This document shows positions 61,026-64,000 of a stretch of DNA of 64,000 nt, piece after piece. The stretch lies in assembly GCF_900168325.1 (NCBI RefSeq), contig NZ_FVZE01000004.1, forward strand, positions 248,001 through 312,000, read 5' to 3'. Each line of letters starts with the position of its first letter. The stretch's first letter is position 1. A program made the position numbers and the translations under genes. The notes beneath the pieces were generated by a model that worked only from the letters and a program-made list of their open reading frames with translations, searched no databases and was not told the origin of the DNA. The stretch comes from Novosphingobium mathurense (lineage in GTDB: Bacteria > Pseudomonadota > Alphaproteobacteria > Sphingomonadales > Sphingomonadaceae).

Positions 61026-63122
61026 ATGGCCATGCGGATGCCGCTGAAAGGCGCAGGCACCGGGCTGGCGCTGGCACTGAGCGCATCGATAGCGCTGCCT
61101 GCGGCAATCGGGGCGCAGACACCCGATACTGTTCGTGCGACGATCGATGCCGCGAGCCGATCCGATGCGGTGACCCGTCATGCTTATGGCATGTTCATCG
61201 AGCCGATAGGTGGCCTTGTCGCACGCAGTCTCTGGGCAGAGATGCTCGATGACCGCAAGTTCTACTACCCGGTTGTGACTGCGGCGAAAGATGTTCCGCC
61301 GCCACCGAACCCGGAAGGAAGACCGGGAGTGATCTACCGCAAATGGCGTCCGATCGGAAGTGACGATGCCGTGGAAATGGACACATCCGATCCGTTCGTC
61401 GGCAATCAGTCTCCGAAAGTCACGGTCTCCAGCAAGGAAGTTCGTGGCTTCGGCCAATCGGGCATCGGCATCGCAGAAGGTAAACGCTATGTTGGCCACT
61501 TGTGGTTGTCAGGCGATCCCGGGGTCCATGTTCAAGTTGCCCTGGCCTGGGGCAAAGGCCGCTCGGATCGCCAGATTGAAAGCCTCGATACGCCCCGGCC
61601 CGGTTGGCAGAAAGTCGAATTCGCCTTTTCACCCAAAACCGGCACCAGCGATGCGCGGTTGGAAATCACCGGAACGGGAACCGGCGCATTCAGGGTCGAT
61701 GCGATTTCCTTGATGCCCGATGACAATATCGATGGCTGGCGCGCGGACACTACGGCGATTGCCCGTTCTCTGAATTCGGGAATGTGGCGGCTGCCGGGTG
61801 GGAACTTTCTGTCCGATTGGGACTGGCACGGTGCGCTGGGACCGCGCGACAAGCGCGCTCCCATGTTCGACCATGCCTGGAGCGCCATGCAGCCCAACGA
61901 TCTCGGCATGGACGAATGGATGAAACTGACGCAGATCCTCGGCGTCGATCCATACGTCACGGTCAATGCCGGGCTTGGCGATGCCCATTCTGCCGCCGAG
62001 GAAGTGGAATATCTCAACGGTCCGGCCACCAGCGAATGGGGTGCCAAGCGGGCGGCAAACGGCCATCCGGAGCCTTATGCGGTCAAGTACTGGAACATCG
62101 GCAACGAGCCCTATGGTTGGTGGCAGATTGGCCGGACGACGCTCGACTATTTCATGATCAAGCATAACCGCTTTGCAGAAGCCATGCGCGCGGTGGATCC
62201 GTCGATCGTTCTGATCGGCTCGGGGGCCATGCCCGATCAGCTCAAGCCACGAGATGCCAAGGAAAATCCGTCCCTGGACAGCATCCGGCACAAGTTCGGC
62301 ACCGAGGAAGACTGGACGGGCGGGCTGTTTGCCAAGGCATGGGGGAATTTCGACGGCGTAAGCGAGCACTGGTACGATGCTGCGGAAAGGCGTCCAGACG
62401 CACCGGCAGATGCGGAACTCATGGAGTATGCGCGCTCTCCTTCGAACCAGGTGCGCATGAAGGCTGAAATCTGGGATGTCTATCGGCAACGTTTCCCCAG
62501 GATCGACAAGGACAATATCTTCCTGTCGATTGACGAATATGCCTATTTCGGCGGTGCCAACCTGAAGTCTGCGCTGGCCTATGCGATGGTCATGCAGGAG
62601 ATGTTGCGCCACACCGATTTTCTGAAGATGAGTGCCTTCACCACCGGGGCATCGACGATGGACATTACGCCCACGGCCTCGGTTCTCAACAGCACCGGCC
62701 TCGTTTTCAAGCTCTATGGCGAACACTTCGGCGAAGGTACGGTCCCTTTGACGGTCACCGGAAATTCGCCGCAGCCCGAGCCTCGCCATCCGGTCGGCTA
62801 CGATCACCCGCAAGTTCGCGCAGGCAGTCCGACTTATCCTCTGGACATCATCGCTGCGCTAGGGCCTGGCGGCAAGTCCCTGCGCATCGGTTTGGTCAAT
62901 GCCACCTTCCAGAAGCAGTCGGCAGATCTCACTTTCGAAGGGCTTTCGGTCGTGGGAGCGGGCAAGCGCTGGGTGTTAACCGGAAAGTCGGTGGACGCTT
63001 CAAACAAGGTCGGCGCGCCGGCTCAAGTCACGATCACCGGCAGCGAAGCTATGCCTCAGGAAGGCGCACTGTCAGTCCCGCCGATCTCGATAGTGGTCTA
63101 TGAATTTCCCCTGGCAAGTTAG
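61026..63122 (+). CDS. GH51 alpha-L-arabinofuranosidase with N-terminal carbohydrate-binding-like domain
   Basis: This 698-residue exported enzyme has a signal peptide (GTGLALALSASIALPAAIGA). An inserted CBM-like beta-sandwich (about residues 110-240, VTVSSKEVRGFGQSGIGI to FRVDAISLMP) precedes the GH51 barrel. Barrel motifs are MWRLPGGNFLSDWDWHG, the acid/base Glu in YWNIGNEPYGWW and the nucleophile in SIDEYAYFGG. The extra domain sets it apart from the shorter GH51 enzyme at 54493 and suggests a longer or different substrate. It is followed by a strong terminator. Confidence 0.93.
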   Translation: MAMRMPLKGAGTGLALALSASIALPAAIGAQTPDTVRATIDAASRSDAVTRHAYGMFIEPIGGLVARSLWAEMLDDRKFYYPVVTAAKDVPPPPNPEGRPGVIYRKWRPIGSDDAVEMDTSDPFVGNQSPKVTVSSKEVRGFGQSGIGIAEGKRYVGHLWLSGDPGVHVQVALAWGKGRSDRQIESLDTPRPGWQKVEFAFSPKTGTSDARLEITGTGTGAFRVDAISLMPDDNIDGWRADTTAIARSLNSGMWRLPGGNFLSDWDWHGALGPRDKRAPMFDHAWSAMQPNDLGMDEWMKLTQILGVDPYVTVNAGLGDAHSAAEEVEYLNGPATSEWGAKRAANGHPEPYAVKYWNIGNEPYGWWQIGRTTLDYFMIKHNRFAEAMRAVDPSIVLIGSGAMPDQLKPRDAKENPSLDSIRHKFGTEEDWTGGLFAKAWGNFDGVSEHWYDAAERRPDAPADAELMEYARSPSNQVRMKAEIWDVYRQRFPRIDKDNIFLSIDEYAYFGGANLKSALAYAMVMQEMLRHTDFLKMSAFTTGASTMDITPTASVLNSTGLVFKLYGEHFGEGTVPLTVTGNSPQPEPRHPVGYDHPQVRAGSPTYPLDIIAALGPGGKSLRIGLVNATFQKQSADLTFEGLSVVGAGKRWVLTGKSVDASNKVGAPAQVTITGSEAMPQEGALSVPPISIVVYEFPLAS

Positions 63123-63145
63123 TCCGGACGCCTGACGGGTGAACA

Positions 63146-63179
63146 GGGCGGAATCGCCGACGCGGTTCCGCCCGTTTTT
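63146..63179 (+). terminator. intrinsic terminator after GH51
   Basis: A 12-bp stem (GGGCGGAATCGC with its partner, one G-T pair) and a CGAC loop are followed by GTTTTT, 23 bases past the GH51 stop. Confidence 0.88.
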
Positions 63180-63199
63180 CGTTCCTTCGCGGATTGAGC

Positions 63200-64000
63200 T
63201 CAGTTGCCCCGCAGCAGTTGCATGACCATCGCGCGAATTCTGCCATAGTTACCCTGATCGAGTGGTCCAAGGATGCCATGTTGCTCTTCCGGCAGATGGG
63301 CGAGGGGATGACCTTCCGGGCGGAAAACATAGTGATCGAAAAAGGAACGCCAGGCGGCCCGCTCGGGCTCAGGGCGTTCAGCAATCGCAATCATGGCCAA
63401 CATCATGGCCGTGAAGGGTGCGTCGGGTCCCGAAGCGAATGCGTCCCACCAGTAATTGACGAGCAAATTGAGATCGCCCTTCGCCTCTACCTGATGCCAC
63501 CACAACTTGGGCAGGTAGAGCGCATCGCCCGGATCCAGTTCGACGACCAGTGCTCGTTCTCTAATGACGTCGAAGCGCGGATAGCGGGGATCTCCGGGTT
63601 CTGATCCGGCCGCCAAGCTTACCGGTTGGCCCGCCATAGTATGATCAATCGGACCGACGTAAAGATCGCTGATGGCGCTGGGCGGATAAAGCGTAAATGT
63701 TCGCTGGCCAGCTACGACACAAGCAAGGTTGTCGAATGTGTCGTAGTGGCAAGCGACTGCGGACGCATTGCCGATCCACAGCCGCGGCCTGGCGCTGCGC
63801 GGCACGAATGGCAGGCAATTGGCCTCAGCGAAGCCAGGCATGTGGCTCTCGGCCGGAAGCGATCCCATGTAGACAGTGCCCAGTGATGGATTCTCGGCGC
63901 ACCGCTCGATCCGCTTCAACGCTTCTGCGATTCCCATGATTTCACGCTTGAAGTTGAAACCGTCAGGGCCTGCCCCGTAATGATACCGGGCTGAGATCGA
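63200..64000 (-). CDS. cupin-like (JmjC-type) protein, 5' end outside window
   Basis: The open frame of 266 residues continues past the right edge without a start. It shows a cupin/JmjC barrel: RLWIGNASAVACHYDTFDNLACVVAGQR with the metal His/Asp pair (CHYD), TLYPP, LDPGDALYLPKLWWHQVEA with the distal His, and NYWWDAF. Such proteins are possible Fe(II)/2-oxoglutarate oxygenases and in alphaproteobacteria often neighbour flavin-dependent halogenases and TonB receptors in sugar loci. The ATG at 63937 is internal, as coding sequence with this family's N-terminal character (RYHYGAGPDGFNFKR) precedes it. It converges on the GH51 terminator. Confidence 0.82.
   Translation of the reverse strand, partial: SISARYHYGAGPDGFNFKREIMGIAEALKRIERCAENPSLGTVYMGSLPAESHMPGFAEANCLPFVPRSARPRLWIGNASAVACHYDTFDNLACVVAGQRTFTLYPPSAISDLYVGPIDHTMAGQPVSLAAGSEPGDPRYPRFDVIRERALVVELDPGDALYLPKLWWHQVEAKGDLNLLVNYWWDAFASGPDAPFTAMMLAMIAIAERPEPERAAWRSFFDHYVFRPEGHPLAHLPEEQHGILGPLDQGNYGRIRAMVMQLLRGN

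Overview
The window looks like chromosomal DNA from a GC-rich alphaproteobacterium, most probably a sphingomonad (Novosphingobium/Sphingobium-like; inferred from content, not proven). The grounds are the many TonB-dependent receptors, FecR/ECF-sigma modules, an oxidative (Weimberg-type) pentose pathway whose xylose dehydrogenase closely resembles Caulobacter XylB, and dense glycoside hydrolase loci. I saw no rRNA, tRNA, CRISPR array, transposase or integrase.

Region 1 (1-6994, minus strand) is a compact eight-gene run with overlapping or near-abutting genes: a thermostable-hemolysin-family (probably acetyltransferase-like) protein, an AMP-forming acyl ligase fused to a heme-oxygenase-like diiron domain, a short-chain dehydrogenase, a secreted TPR-like protein, a SAM methyltransferase, and then an ECF sigma factor, a FecR anti-sigma factor and a TonB-dependent receptor cut by the left edge. 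It looks like an undescribed lipid or small-molecule pathway coupled to its own cell-surface signalling system, and it is the main novelty candidate. Region 2 (7361-11666) is a three-subunit periplasmic molybdenum hydroxylase with a 2Fe-2S subunit and a triheme cytochrome c.

Region 3 (11741-18875, minus) is a second ECF sigma/FecR/TonB receptor module followed by a large autotransporter. Region 4 (19045-24839) holds an arylsulfatase and a TonB receptor, with a divergent TetR regulator. Region 5 (24870-29879) is a type III polyketide synthase cluster with its own acyl carrier protein, ketosynthase, flavin oxygenase and methyltransferase, resembling phenolic-lipid loci.

Region 6 (30716-41322) converts D-galactose and L-arabinose: a Gfo/Idh/MocA aldose dehydrogenase, an IlvD/Edd sugar-acid dehydratase, an AraD1-type dehydratase, ketoglutarate semialdehyde dehydrogenase, KDGal kinase and KDPGal aldolase, aldose epimerase, a FucP-type permease and a FadR-type regulator. 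FadR-like operators sit in front of the semialdehyde dehydrogenase operon and in the permease/epimerase divergent region. Region 7 (41479-63122) is a glucuronoarabinoxylan utilisation locus: GH67, three GH43, two GH51, GH27, an SGNH acetylesterase, a CE1-like esterase, xylXBC, a sugar porter and a LacI regulator. Five TAGCGCTA-type palindromes mark the LacI regulon. Xylan side chains are removed, the sugars are imported, and xylose and arabinose probably flow to 2-ketoglutarate, sharing the dehydratase and semialdehyde dehydrogenase of region 6. The right edge cuts a cupin-like (JmjC-type) gene.
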